The notes: generated by a model not told the origin, from the letters alone. Shown: positions 54,292 to 63,889, counted from the first letter of the stretch. The stretch is DNA of 64,000 nucleotides from Mucilaginibacter sp. PAMB04168 (GCF_039634365.2 NZ_CP155079.2:868001-932000); one strand, 5' to 3'. Numbers and translations are program-made.

Positions 54292-56508
54292 ATGGCAATA
54301 CCAGGCAATATGCAAAAAGTACAGCGGTTTTTACGTAGAAGCATCCTTGTTATTATCTTACTACACATCACAAGTCTGCTTTGCCACGCACAGCCAGAGT
54401 TTGAGGGCATTGGCAGTACACGTAAGTTTATGGCTCATACCGATGCTGCTAATGCTATGTATCATTACTTTGCCAAGCAGGCATACGGCTATTTGAATGA
54501 CCGGTCGACTCAAATCAGCAAGCTTTCTACTTTAAAAGATTGGCAGACCCGGCAGGAGCTGATGCGCAACAAGTTGAGGCGGGCGGTTGGCTCATTTCCT
54601 CAAAAGCAGCCGCTTAAACCTGTTGTGACATCAACAATTGAAAAACCCGGTTACAGGGTAGAGAACGTTGTATATCAATCGCGGCCGGGGTTCTATGTTA
54701 CAGCATCTATTTTTATACCTGTTAAGGGTAAGGAAAATGGACCCTCACCAGCAATAGTTTATTGCAGCGGACACATTTGGGAAGGCTATCGCTCGGCGGG
54801 TTATCAAACCGCCATTCTTAACCTCGTAAAAAAAGGATTTGTTGTACTTGCCTATGATCCGTTAGGCCAGGGCGAAAGGTTGGGGTATTTGGATTCGGCC
54901 ACTCAGCGTTCCCGTCTTGTATCTCCGTCAAGCGAGCATTCGTATCCGGGCGCACAGTTGTTCTTGACCGGCAATACTTTGGCTAATTATTTTATTTGGG
55001 ATGGCATCAGGGCGGTTGATTACCTGCTTACCCGCAAAGAGGTTGACCCTAACCGCATAGGAATTACCGGCCGCTCGGGCGGAGGTACGCAAAGCGCATT
55101 CATAGCTGCTTTTGATGATAGAATAAAGGCCGCAGCACCCGAAGATTATGTAACAAGCTTTAGCTGGCTGTACCAATCATTAGGACCACAGGATGCTGAG
55201 CAGAATTTTTTACACGGCATTAGTAGCGGTATTGATATGGCCGATTTATTGGCGGTACGCGCACCCAGGTCTACGTTGGTAATAGCCACCAGCAGAGATA
55301 TGTTCCCTATACAGGGCACCATAGAAACGGTAGAAGAAATTGCCTCTTTGTATAAGTTGTATGGCAAGTCTGATCAGTTTGCAATGGTTACTGACGATGG
55401 CGGACATGAATCTACTAAGAAAAACCGGGAAGCTATGTACGCTTTTTTTCAGAAAGCGTTAAATAATCCGGGCTCGCCAACCGAAGAAGAGATTGCACTC
55501 CTATCACCTAAACAGCTTCAGGTCACTAAAACCGGGCAGGTGGTTACCTCTTACAAGGCAGAAACTGTGTTTAGTTTGAATAGTAAGGATGCCTCCGGCA
55601 AAATAAAAGCGTTGAACAATCAGCGTAAAAACTCACTTGATTATTTAAAAAGCCTTTTGCCTGTAGCTAAACGTATTTCAGGCTTTCGTGAACCGGTTAA
55701 AACATTTAAACCCGTTTTCACCGGGCGCATACAGCGCGATGGCTACATGATTGAGAAGTTTATGGTGAAAGGTGAGGGCGACTATAATATACCATACCTG
55801 TTATTTAAGCCAAATACTCCTGGCGACCGGGCACTTCTCTATCTGGATCCTAAGGGCAAAGCGGAACACGGCGCAAAACCGGGCGACGTGGAATGGTTTG
55901 TAAAACGGGGAGTTACCGTAATGGTGCCGGATATGCTCGGCAACGGGGAATTGGGGCCGGGAGTGTTTCAGGGGGATTCTTACATCGATAGCGTTTCTTA
56001 TAACAATTGGTTTTCTGCCATGCTCATTGGCCGGAGTATCACAGGTGTGCATGCTGGCGATATTGTAACGCTGTCGCGCTTATTGAAAGCGCAAATCGGG
56101 GCTAAAAAGGTATTTGGATTAGCTAATAGTTCTTTATCACCGGCGTTGCTGCACGCAGCTGCTTTTAGTGATGATATAGACCGGGTTGCCATAATAGAGC
56201 CATACACATCTTACCTGTCAATTGTAGAAAATGAAAATTACAAACCATCGTTTTTGCACAGTACGGTGGCCGGTTCGATAGGGCAATATGATTTGCCTGA
56301 CCTTGCCGCAAGTTTAGCGCCTAAAAAGTTGCTGATAATTAAACCTTGCCGAGCTGATGCCAAACCGGCAAGCACAAAGGATATTGAAAAAGAGTATGGC
56401 GTGATCGGGAAAGCATTTTCGGTTCGTAACGCCACTGCTAATTTAAGCGTTGAGCTGGGCTTAGGCACTGATAGCTCTAGCTTGTTTGAAAAATGGATTG
56501 AAGAATAA
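54292..56508 (+). CDS. Exported alpha/beta hydrolase with two hydrolase-like domains
   Basis: 738 residues with signal peptide (about 17-33, ending LLCHAQPE). The first domain has the nucleophile elbow GRSGGG (about 263-268) and a histidine in DDGGHEST (about 361-368), as in acetyl xylan esterase/dienelactone-hydrolase-like enzymes. The second half (from about residue 470) looks like another hydrolase fold but its elbow reads GLANSSLS, so it may be non-catalytic. Likely a sugar esterase of the locus. Confidence 0.82.
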   Translation: MAIPGNMQKVQRFLRRSILVIILLHITSLLCHAQPEFEGIGSTRKFMAHTDAANAMYHYFAKQAYGYLNDRSTQISKLSTLKDWQTRQELMRNKLRRAVGSFPQKQPLKPVVTSTIEKPGYRVENVVYQSRPGFYVTASIFIPVKGKENGPSPAIVYCSGHIWEGYRSAGYQTAILNLVKKGFVVLAYDPLGQGERLGYLDSATQRSRLVSPSSEHSYPGAQLFLTGNTLANYFIWDGIRAVDYLLTRKEVDPNRIGITGRSGGGTQSAFIAAFDDRIKAAAPEDYVTSFSWLYQSLGPQDAEQNFLHGISSGIDMADLLAVRAPRSTLVIATSRDMFPIQGTIETVEEIASLYKLYGKSDQFAMVTDDGGHESTKKNREAMYAFFQKALNNPGSPTEEEIALLSPKQLQVTKTGQVVTSYKAETVFSLNSKDASGKIKALNNQRKNSLDYLKSLLPVAKRISGFREPVKTFKPVFTGRIQRDGYMIEKFMVKGEGDYNIPYLLFKPNTPGDRALLYLDPKGKAEHGAKPGDVEWFVKRGVTVMVPDMLGNGELGPGVFQGDSYIDSVSYNNWFSAMLIGRSITGVHAGDIVTLSRLLKAQIGAKKVFGLANSSLSPALLHAAAFSDDIDRVAIIEPYTSYLSIVENENYKPSFLHSTVAGSIGQYDLPDLAASLAPKKLLIIKPCRADAKPASTKDIEKEYGVIGKAFSVRNATANLSVELGLGTDSSSLFEKWIEE

Positions 56509-56595
56509 ATCATTCATAGTGCGCCCTTTAATCAATTAATACACCCGTCTAAACACACCGGCCTAAACCTTATCCAATTAATTAAACCCTATATT

Positions 56596-58410
56596 ATGGC
56601 ACATAAAATATTCAAGAAATCATGTGTAGTGTTGTTATTGTTATGCCTGTTTTGCGAAGCTTACTCGCAGGAAACAATCAACATAACCTCTTTTGGCGGC
56701 AGCCCTAATAGTTACTCAGATGTAATTCCTGCCATAAACAGGGCTCTTGGTTACTGCAAAGGCAAGAAGAATATTACCATATATTTTCCTAAAGGCAGGT
56801 ATGATTTCTTCCCGCGGGAGGGAAGTTCAAACACGGTGGGCATGAGCGTGTATAAGCAAAACGGCGTAACCATAGATGGTGGCGATTCAGAATTTATCTT
56901 TCATGGAAAGATGCAGATTGCCAATGTAGACTCCAGCACCAATATTGCGCTGCGAAACTTTACGGTTGATTGGGATCGCCCCTTTACGTCGCAATGCCAG
57001 GTGGTTGGTGTTACCGATACCTATCTCGACGTAAAAATTGACCGCGAAGCTTACCCTTATCAAATAGAAAAGGACACTATACTGTTTACCGGCGAGGGCT
57101 GGAAGTTGCCGGTGTTGAAAATGTACGGAACGCTTTATGATAAATTAAATAAGGAGGTGGTCTACAATACCTGGGATGCGCCTTTGGGTAATATTTTTCA
57201 GAATAAAGCTGAGCAACTTGCAGGCGGCGTGGTTAGGTTTCATGGCAAGCCCAATATAAAACCCGAGATTGGAACTTATGTAGCCTTATTTCACATAAGA
57301 TATGGCAACGTTGGCGTATATATTCAAAACAGTAAGGATGTATTGTTGCAGGATGTTAAAATCTACTATACGTTAGGTTTTGGGTTAAGAGGCGAACGGA
57401 CCGAAAATATCACTATGAGAAATGCTTCAATATGTGTAAATGATCAAAAGGGCCGGGTATTTAGCTGTACTGCCGATGCCACCAATTTTGTAAACTGTAA
57501 AGGTGTTATCAAAGTTGAAAATTGTGCTCATACAGGGCAGGGCGACGACTTTATTAATATTCATGGACGTAACATGGCTATCACTAAAATAGCTGGCCCT
57601 AGTACCGTTGAGTTTAAGGATGCCCGGCTGACCACTGTGGGTGATAGTGTGTGGTTCATCAACAAAACCACGGCCCAAAGAGGGGAAATACGCGTGGTAA
57701 GCTCGGTTAAAAAAAACAAGGACAACTACGCGTTAACTTTTACCAGTCCCGTACCTTCCAATGTAAATGCTGGCGACTTTGCCGAGAACAAAACCTGGAC
57801 AGCAGGCTTAGAGCTTCGACGGTGTAAAGTATTAAAGCGGAACCGGGCGCGTGGGTTGTTGGTAACAACGCCTAAACGCGTAGTGATAGAGGATAACTAT
57901 TTCCGTACCGCAGGTACGGCTATTTTAATTGAAGGTGACCTGAACTTTTGGTTTGAGGCAGGTGCCACCACTAACCTCCAGATAAAAAATAATGTGTTTG
58001 AAAATTGTCTTACCTCCGGTAACAAAAATGGCAATCGCGGCGAGTGGGGCGAGGCTGTTATCACTATTACACCATCACACCAACCGCAAAATTCAAGTAC
58101 CGAACCTTATCATAAAAATATACGCATCACCAACAATCAGTTCAAGGTTTTTGATTCACCGCTGGTAAGAGCCGTATCTGTAAGGGGGCTGTATTTTGAT
58201 AACAACCGGATTGTTAAAACCGAGAAGTACACGCCCTATACCTGGCAAAAGTCTGCATTTCTTTTAGATGGTTGCCGTGAGGTAGAAATAACCCGCAACA
58301 AACTCGACGATAAATATACAACCCGTGACGTTGCGATAAGCCACATGGAAAATTCAGATGTAAAAATTCCAGATGGTTTATTCAAGGTTAATTTGAATGC
58401 CACACGGTAA
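56596..58410 (+). CDS. Right-handed beta-helix glycosidase, GH110-like
   Basis: 604 residues with a signal peptide ending CEAYSQE. Beta-helix repeats throughout. TLGFGLRGERTENIT, VFSCTADATNFVNCKG and the acidic pair in GQGDDFINIHG (about residues 314-324) resemble the alpha-1,3-galactosidases of GH110, whose length is also about 600. If so it removes alpha-1,3-linked galactose. The alternative is another pectin-type beta-helix family. Confidence 0.65.
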   Translation: MAHKIFKKSCVVLLLLCLFCEAYSQETINITSFGGSPNSYSDVIPAINRALGYCKGKKNITIYFPKGRYDFFPREGSSNTVGMSVYKQNGVTIDGGDSEFIFHGKMQIANVDSSTNIALRNFTVDWDRPFTSQCQVVGVTDTYLDVKIDREAYPYQIEKDTILFTGEGWKLPVLKMYGTLYDKLNKEVVYNTWDAPLGNIFQNKAEQLAGGVVRFHGKPNIKPEIGTYVALFHIRYGNVGVYIQNSKDVLLQDVKIYYTLGFGLRGERTENITMRNASICVNDQKGRVFSCTADATNFVNCKGVIKVENCAHTGQGDDFINIHGRNMAITKIAGPSTVEFKDARLTTVGDSVWFINKTTAQRGEIRVVSSVKKNKDNYALTFTSPVPSNVNAGDFAENKTWTAGLELRRCKVLKRNRARGLLVTTPKRVVIEDNYFRTAGTAILIEGDLNFWFEAGATTNLQIKNNVFENCLTSGNKNGNRGEWGEAVITITPSHQPQNSSTEPYHKNIRITNNQFKVFDSPLVRAVSVRGLYFDNNRIVKTEKYTPYTWQKSAFLLDGCREVEITRNKLDDKYTTRDVAISHMENSDVKIPDGLFKVNLNATR

Positions 58411-58435
58411 TCATTGTCAGCAAATAAAACTATAC

Positions 58436-59866
58436 ATGTCTTGTATGAAAAGTTTATCAGTCTTTTCGTTGTTAATGCTTACCGCCTTGTGTTGTCGTGG
58501 GCGCATTATATTGCCTGCACTGGTAAATTCTAACATGGTGTTGCAACAAAAGGCTACTGTTAAGCTTTGGGGTAAAAGTACACGAAAGGGAAGTGTGCAG
58601 GTCATCACTTCGTGGACCAACAGGCAGTATAAAACCATTATAAGCAAGGATAGTACCTGGCATATTAACATTGCCACGCCCGCTGCCGGAGGGCCATACA
58701 ACATAAGCCTGAACGATGGGGAAAAGCTTACGCTCGATAATGTATTGATTGGAGAGGTATGGTTTTGCTCGGGGCAATCCAATATGGAAATGCCTGTGCG
58801 GGGGTGGAAAAATCAGCCGGTTAAGAACTCGGCAGAGCTATTACTTAATGCCCACAACCCTAACATGCGGTTATTTACCGTAGCCCGAAATCCATCCTTA
58901 ACGCCATTAAACAATTGCGAAGGTGAATGGAAACAGGCGGATACTGAAAGTGTAGGCAGTTTTAGCGCCGTGGCTTACCAGTTTGGGTTGATGCTGCAGC
59001 AACGCCTTAAAGTACCAGTAGGGTTAATTTTTTCATCATGGGGTGGCACTAAGATTGAAACCTGGATGGATAAAGCATCCATCATCCAGCACCCGGAGAT
59101 TGAACTGCCGGCGCAACTTCCTCCCCCAACAGTAGACCGCCAGCCACCTACGGCATTGTACAACGGCATGGTGCACCCCGTAACCAGCTATGCCATCAAA
59201 GGGTTTATTTGGTACCAGGGCGAGGCCAATAAAGATGCGCCAGACCTTTATAAAAGCCTTTTTCCGCAGATGGTAGCCGCGTGGCGCAAGCAGTGGGGCG
59301 GCGGCGAATTACCGTTTTATTATGTGCAAATAGCACCTTATCATTATGGACGGGATAGTACCAATAAAGGTCCGCAACGCCTGCGCGAAGTACAGTTAAA
59401 TGCCATGAAAGTGATCCCCAACAGTGGCATGGCAGTAACCATGGATATAGGTGCAGAGCGCTTTATACACCCGCCCGATAAGATAACAGTAGGCAAGCGT
59501 TTGGCATTTTGGGCACTGGCTAACACCTATCATTTCAAAACGCTGCCCTTTTCGGGTCCGGTGTACCGGTCGAAAGAGAGTAAGAACGGACGCTTGCAGT
59601 TATATTTTGATTACGCACCGTTAGGGCTTACCTCGTACGAAAAGGAGTTAATCAACTTTCGTATAGCTGGCAATGACAATATTTTTTACCCCGCTAAGGC
59701 AAAGATCACAAATGAAGGCATAGAAGTTTGGAACGAAAGAGTTAAAGAGCCGCTTAATGTACGTTATGCTTTTGACGAATGGGTAGTTGGTGAACTGTAT
59801 AACATTGAAGGCTTTCCTGCGTCCTCTTTCAGAACTGATAGTTTGATGAATCTAAGTACGCCTTGA
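58436..59866 (+). CDS. Sialate O-acetylesterase-like SGNH enzyme
   Basis: 476 residues from ATG 58436, 25 bases after the previous stop; an earlier in-frame ATG would overlap it. Signal peptide SVFSLLMLTALCCRG. Catalytic serine in CSGQSNMEMP, then IFSSWGGTKIETW and FIWYQGEANK, all typical of the family that removes O-acetyl groups from sugars. It is the last gene of the locus. In pectin loci such enzymes act on acetylated galacturonate or rhamnose. Confidence 0.9.
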   Translation: MSCMKSLSVFSLLMLTALCCRGRIILPALVNSNMVLQQKATVKLWGKSTRKGSVQVITSWTNRQYKTIISKDSTWHINIATPAAGGPYNISLNDGEKLTLDNVLIGEVWFCSGQSNMEMPVRGWKNQPVKNSAELLLNAHNPNMRLFTVARNPSLTPLNNCEGEWKQADTESVGSFSAVAYQFGLMLQQRLKVPVGLIFSSWGGTKIETWMDKASIIQHPEIELPAQLPPPTVDRQPPTALYNGMVHPVTSYAIKGFIWYQGEANKDAPDLYKSLFPQMVAAWRKQWGGGELPFYYVQIAPYHYGRDSTNKGPQRLREVQLNAMKVIPNSGMAVTMDIGAERFIHPPDKITVGKRLAFWALANTYHFKTLPFSGPVYRSKESKNGRLQLYFDYAPLGLTSYEKELINFRIAGNDNIFYPAKAKITNEGIEVWNERVKEPLNVRYAFDEWVVGELYNIEGFPASSFRTDSLMNLSTP

Positions 59867-60011
59867 TAATTAATCTAATAGGAAGTTTACTGTACTTCTA
59901 AACTGCAAATGCTGGTATCAGTATGCTTTAGGCAATACAAGTTTGTTTAGAAGGATAAAGCCACATTTCTTTTTAGTGGTACTAGTTCAGTTATGCACTG
60001 GTTAGTTTGCA

Positions 60012-60130
60012 ACTTTTAATGAGTAAGCTAATCAATTGATAAATGAGCTGTTGGAGGCGAAAAGGTACTGGAAACGCAGTTGTTTATAAGACCTCTGTTA
60101 AGCGTTATATGGACTTCTGCAACAATCCTA
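60012..60130 (+). pseudogene. Short integrase fragment, third copy
   Basis: Reads TFNE, stop, ANQLINELLEAKR in one frame, then after a frameshift GTGNAVVYKTSVKRYMDFC in another. These match residues 107-142 of the integrase at 15053 (TFNEYAKQIIQEF.. RTGNAVVYQTAVNRLEQFC) in order. It ends at the convergent SDR gene. It is a small relic of a related element. Confidence 0.8.
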
Positions 60131-60135
60131 ATGCA

Positions 60136-60879
60136 TCAGGCACTTTGTCCGCCATCAACATTCAACGTTACGCCAGTAATGTACTGGGCATCATCGCTGG
60201 CCAAAAAGGCTGCAGCATTTCCGATATCTTTGGGTTCGCCATATCGTTGCAGCGCAACAGCTTGCAACATGTGTGCACTAAAAGGGCCGTCTGCCGGATT
60301 CATGTCCGTATTGATAAGTCCTGGCTGAATAACGTTAACAGTAATGTTTCGAGGACCTAAGTCACGGGCCCAGCTGCGTGTATAAGCCGCAAGCGCTGCT
60401 TTGGTGGCTGAGTAGTCTCCAACTCCGGGATAGGGTGAGCGGCCGGCGCCTGTTGAGCCAATGGTTATAATTCTTCCGCCGCTAGCCATGAAAGGCAAGA
60501 CCGCCCTGACTGTATGGGCTACGCCCAACACATTAACCTTCCATTGCTGATCAAGCGCCTGCATATCAACAGTAGGGTCATCAACTGCACCAGTCACAAA
60601 AAGGCCGGCGCTGTTTACCAGGATATCTATCTGTCCGATTTCTGCTGCCGCCTGAACAGCCTTGTTAATCTCATCCGGGTTGCCGGTATCGGCCTTTACC
60701 GCTAGGGCCTTAACCCCAAAGCTTTCTATTTCTTTTACCAGTATTGCTGCTTTTTCTGCAGAGTTTACGTAAGTAAACACAACGTTGGCACCTTGTGCGG
60801 CTAATTGTTTTACAATGGCTGCACCTATGCCGCGGCTACCACCGGTAACGAGGGCTAGTTTATTGGCTAATTTTGACAT
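60136..60879 (-). CDS. Short-chain dehydrogenase/reductase
   Basis: 247 residues, classical SDR. Cofactor motif TGGSRGIGAAI (12-22), NSAG (88-91), catalytic Ser in IGSTGAG and YSATKAA. The C-terminal NAAAFLASDDAQYITG is typical of FabG-like SDRs. Substrate unknown. It is 29 bases downstream of the quinone oxidoreductase on the same strand, so the two probably form one redox operon. Confidence 0.92.
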   Translation of the reverse strand: MSKLANKLALVTGGSRGIGAAIVKQLAAQGANVVFTYVNSAEKAAILVKEIESFGVKALAVKADTGNPDEINKAVQAAAEIGQIDILVNSAGLFVTGAVDDPTVDMQALDQQWKVNVLGVAHTVRAVLPFMASGGRIITIGSTGAGRSPYPGVGDYSATKAALAAYTRSWARDLGPRNITVNVIQPGLINTDMNPADGPFSAHMLQAVALQRYGEPKDIGNAAAFLASDDAQYITGVTLNVDGGQSA

Positions 60880-60908
60880 GTTGTTTTGAATTGATTGTAA
60901 GTGATTTA

Positions 60909-61892
60909 TTAAACGTGGAAGATAATAGAACCGGTTGTTTGGCCTAATTCGAGATCCTGATGTGCTTGAGCTGCCTGGGCTAATGGATAAATCGTTGGCT
61001 TTATTTCTCCAAGCACGCCGTTGCGCAAGGCTTGGAATAATTCACTTGTTGCCAGTTCTACACTATTTTTATTGGGCAGGTAATCACCTAATGATGGACG
61101 AGTAAGGTTAACTTCCCTGGCTTTAAGATCAAGTGTATTTATTTCCGGCTCACCGGATGCAGTTCCGTACAAAATTATGGAACCGCCGCGTTTAGTTAGT
61201 TTCACAGACCGGCCGAAGGTAGCTTTGCCTACACCATCATAAACGGCCTGCACCCCCTGGTTATGCGTTACCGACCTTACGATGCTTTCAAGATCTTCGG
61301 TATCCAGTGCAACAACATAATCAATGCCCTGACTTATTGCCACTGCTTTTTTGGATGTGTGACCTACTGTACCAATAACCGTGGCTCCCAATGCCTTTGC
61401 CCAGCGGCTAACCAGCGAGCCCACACCGCCCGCCGCTGCGTGAACCAGAATAACATCGCCGCTTTTAACCAGGTAAGCTTGCTTAATAAGCATCCTGGCA
61501 GTTAATCCTTTTGCCAAGATAGATGCCGCCTGGTCAAAGGAAACGTCTTCAGGAAGCTTAATCAGGTCATTTGCGCTGATTAGCCGGCGCTCGGCATAAG
61601 CACCCAGTGAAAAGAAATAAGCGATTCGGTCACCTACTGTAAAGTTAGTTACGTTGTCACCTATCGTTTTTACTACGCCGGCTGCTTCCACGCCAATCGT
61701 AGCTGGAAAAGTATTTAGCGGAAAGCTTCCGTTTCGGAACAAAACGTCGACAAAATTTAATGATATGGCTTTATGTTCAATTAATAATTCATTGCCTTTT
61801 GGCTCACTCACATTTGTTGTAGTATAGGTTAGCACTGAAGGTGCTCCCTGTCTGTCTATCAGCACTACACCGGTTTCGTTGTCTGTTTTCAT
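60909..61892 (-). CDS. NADPH:quinone oxidoreductase, zinc-free MDR
   Basis: 327 residues. HKAISLNFVDVLFRNG in the catalytic domain, no zinc-binding cysteines, and the NADPH-binding HAAAGGVGSLVSRWAKALGA (about 146-165). Reduces quinones or other electrophiles. First gene of a two-gene operon with the SDR, divergent from a Crp/Fnr regulator. Confidence 0.92.
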   Translation of the reverse strand: MKTDNETGVVLIDRQGAPSVLTYTTTNVSEPKGNELLIEHKAISLNFVDVLFRNGSFPLNTFPATIGVEAAGVVKTIGDNVTNFTVGDRIAYFFSLGAYAERRLISANDLIKLPEDVSFDQAASILAKGLTARMLIKQAYLVKSGDVILVHAAAGGVGSLVSRWAKALGATVIGTVGHTSKKAVAISQGIDYVVALDTEDLESIVRSVTHNQGVQAVYDGVGKATFGRSVKLTKRGGSIILYGTASGEPEINTLDLKAREVNLTRPSLGDYLPNKNSVELATSELFQALRNGVLGEIKPTIYPLAQAAQAHQDLELGQTTGSIIFHV

Positions 61893-61968
61893 TTTTTAAT
61901 TCGTTTGTTTGATAATTCAAAGTTGCAGCAATTACTGCCGGTGCACATTGATAAACGCAGCAACTTTA

Positions 61969-61986
61969 TGTTGACATTTATCAACA
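61969..61986. promoter_or_regulatory. Crp/Fnr-type operator between divergent genes
   Basis: TGTTGA-CATTTA-TCAACA is a perfect 6-bp inverted repeat with a 6-bp spacer, the geometry of Crp/Fnr binding sites. An overlapping TTGATAAA (61948-61955) and TTTATCAA (61977-61984) add a second dyad. It lies 76 bases upstream of the oxidoreductase start and 96 upstream of the Crp/Fnr gene. Confidence 0.7.
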
Positions 61987-62082
61987 GATTGAAAGAGGCT
62001 TGACTTACAAAAAGCCTTATTGATTAAATTTTCAGATATTTTTGCGGTTAATTATCCGCCCACATTATAATGATCCGCTATT

Positions 62083-62670
62083 ATGGCTTATGAATTACTT
62101 TTCCACTACATCGAATCCAAATCTCATTTAACCCTTAGCAATAATGAAAAGCAGTTAATACAAGCTGCTTTTAAATTAAAGCACTTAAGAAAGCGGCAAT
62201 ATCTTTTACAGGAGGGGGATGTTTGCAAATACATGGCATTTATTGTTAAAGGAGCCGGAAGGATGTATGCAGTTAAAGAAAACGGGCAGGAGTATGTTAT
62301 ACGCTTTGCCATTGAATCCTGGTGGCTGGGTGATTATGAAAGTTATAATTTACAGACTGCATCTCTCTATAATATAGAGATGACTGAGGATTCTGATGTA
62401 TTACTGGTTATGCGGGAACAGATACAGGAAGTTGCAGCGGCAGTTCAGGCCGTAGGCCTGATGATTAAGGAGATTGACCAGAAGGGAGCCATCGCCACTC
62501 AAAAACGGATTCATTCAGCAATTAGCCTCAGTGCAGAAGAACGGTATGATGTGCTATCTAAAAGTTATCCGGATTTTCTAAAAAGGTTTCCTCAAAGTAT
62601 GATTGCTTCTTATCTAGGCATTTCGCCGGAAACCTTAAGCAGGATCAGAAAAAATCTGTTATTTAAGTAA
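62083..62670 (+). CDS. Crp/Fnr family transcriptional regulator
   Basis: 195 residues. N-terminal cyclic-nucleotide-binding-like domain (RKRQYLLQEGDVCKYMAFIVKGAGRMY as landmarks LLQEGDVCK and IVKGAGRMY) and a C-terminal helix-turn-helix with MIASYLGISPETLSRIRK. It lacks the four cysteines of Fnr. Divergent from the quinone oxidoreductase/SDR operon with a matching operator between, so it most likely controls these genes and itself. Confidence 0.92.
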   Translation: MAYELLFHYIESKSHLTLSNNEKQLIQAAFKLKHLRKRQYLLQEGDVCKYMAFIVKGAGRMYAVKENGQEYVIRFAIESWWLGDYESYNLQTASLYNIEMTEDSDVLLVMREQIQEVAAAVQAVGLMIKEIDQKGAIATQKRIHSAISLSAEERYDVLSKSYPDFLKRFPQSMIASYLGISPETLSRIRKNLLFK

Positions 62671-62806
62671 GCTGCTCTCGCTTGATGATTCAGCTACTGT
62701 TACCAGGCTTGCCGGCATTAACCCTCTACCACATCACTAAAAAGCAGTTGATAATAATCAAGGCGATTTAATGATAAAGCGCAAGATGCAGCCGCTCACA
62801 AGCTGA

Positions 62807-62814
62807 TACTTTTG
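62807..62814 (+). promoter_or_regulatory. Candidate -7 box before the NTF2-like gene
   Basis: TACTTTTG matches TAnnTTTG and lies 20 bases before the ATG at 62835; it is the same octamer as the tRNA-Asn -7 box. Confidence 0.5.
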
Positions 62815-62834
62815 AGGGTATAAAAACAACAAAA

Positions 62835-63206
62835 ATGGAAAATTCGGCAAAACTTTTAGAAGACAGTTTATTAGTGATCTGGAACGACAGACAAGCAGAA
62901 AGACGGTTAGAGGCAATGCAAGAGGTGTACGCTGCCGACATCATATTTTACGAGTCGAACGAGGGGCCTGCAATTATGGGTCATCAGGACATTAACGATT
63001 TGATTGCTAAACTGCAAGAACAATGGCCTGCTGAATTTAGGTTCGAGCTCAACCGTCCGTCATTGGCAAATCACCAGGTACAGCACATCTCATGGACGCT
63101 TGGCATACCTGGGCAAACACCCGTTGCCTCAGGAATGGACATTGCCGTTATTGAAGAAGGAAAAATTAAATCGCTGCATCTTTTCCTTGACCCAGTCGGA
63201 AAATAA
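62835..63206 (+). CDS. NTF2-like (SnoaL-type) small protein
   Basis: 123 residues with the cone-shaped alpha+beta fold pattern of NTF2-like proteins: a long N-terminal helix region, YAADIIFYESN, GHQDINDLIAKLQEQWP and a curved sheet ending VIEEGKIKSLHLFLDP. Members are often isomerases, hydrolases or ligand binders. The gene has its own candidate promoter and follows the redox genes; a link to them is only positional. Confidence 0.75.
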   Translation: MENSAKLLEDSLLVIWNDRQAERRLEAMQEVYAADIIFYESNEGPAIMGHQDINDLIAKLQEQWPAEFRFELNRPSLANHQVQHISWTLGIPGQTPVASGMDIAVIEEGKIKSLHLFLDPVGK

Positions 63207-63397
63207 TAAGCTTCGCTACCACCAAATGACTGGATGATCATGAACTGGTCATCAAAATATTTACAGAAGCTTAACTGTAAAACATGTACGTTGAACTTCC
63301 ACACAAAAACTGAACTTTAAATTACAGCAGCATTATTAAAATAGCACCGTCAATCAAACCTTATGATTTTTAATGTGTCATAGTTTTAAATTTAAAG

Positions 63398-63889
63398 ATG
63401 ATACATAAAGCTATTAAATGGATTATTCCGGTTACTTTGATCTTTGCCGGTTGCTATACCCAAAAGTCAGGAAATAAAGAAAACGTTAATGCGGGTGCCG
63501 GAAAGCTGGTAACGCGTTTGCAAATAGCAGCAAGATCTGCCAGTACAGAATCTGCTTTTTTATTGTTCACCGTAGTTAACAATACAGATAAAGCTCAGCG
63601 GTTTTGCAAATGGGAAACCCCGTTCGAACCCAGGTTGGGAAAATATTTCGAGATAGTGGATAACCAGGGAAATGAAGCTACATTTAAAGGTGCAATGGCC
63701 AGACGAGTAATGCCACCTCCGCCCGAAGCCTATATGATAGTTCCGGCACATGGAAGTGTCAAGACGACCATCAACCTGGCTAATAATTATGAATTAAAGG
63801 CTAAAAAATATACGGTGAGCTATACAGGTGGAGGCGTAAGTGGGCTGAATGCAGGAAATTTAGTAAAGCTAAATTTGAAGCGTCTTTAA
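63398..63889 (+). CDS. Lipoprotein with a metalloprotease-prodomain-like fold
   Basis: 163 residues with a lipobox (FAGC, about 17-20). The layout FTVVNNTDKAQRFCKWETPFEP, GAMARRVMPPPPEAYMIVPAHGS and KKYTVSYTGG resembles the small beta-sandwich domain found before the catalytic domain of M35-type peptidyl-Lys metalloendopeptidases. Here it stands alone, without any catalytic domain. Possible roles are protein binding or protease inhibition at the envelope; unproven. Confidence 0.6.
   Translation: MIHKAIKWIIPVTLIFAGCYTQKSGNKENVNAGAGKLVTRLQIAARSASTESAFLLFTVVNNTDKAQRFCKWETPFEPRLGKYFEIVDNQGNEATFKGAMARRVMPPPPEAYMIVPAHGSVKTTINLANNYELKAKKYTVSYTGGGVSGLNAGNLVKLNLKRL

Noticed and set aside
60043..60360. 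105-codon plus frame overlapping the SDR gene
   Set aside because: Its first 28 or so codons are integrase relic and the rest is antisense to the SDR gene; not a gene of its own.
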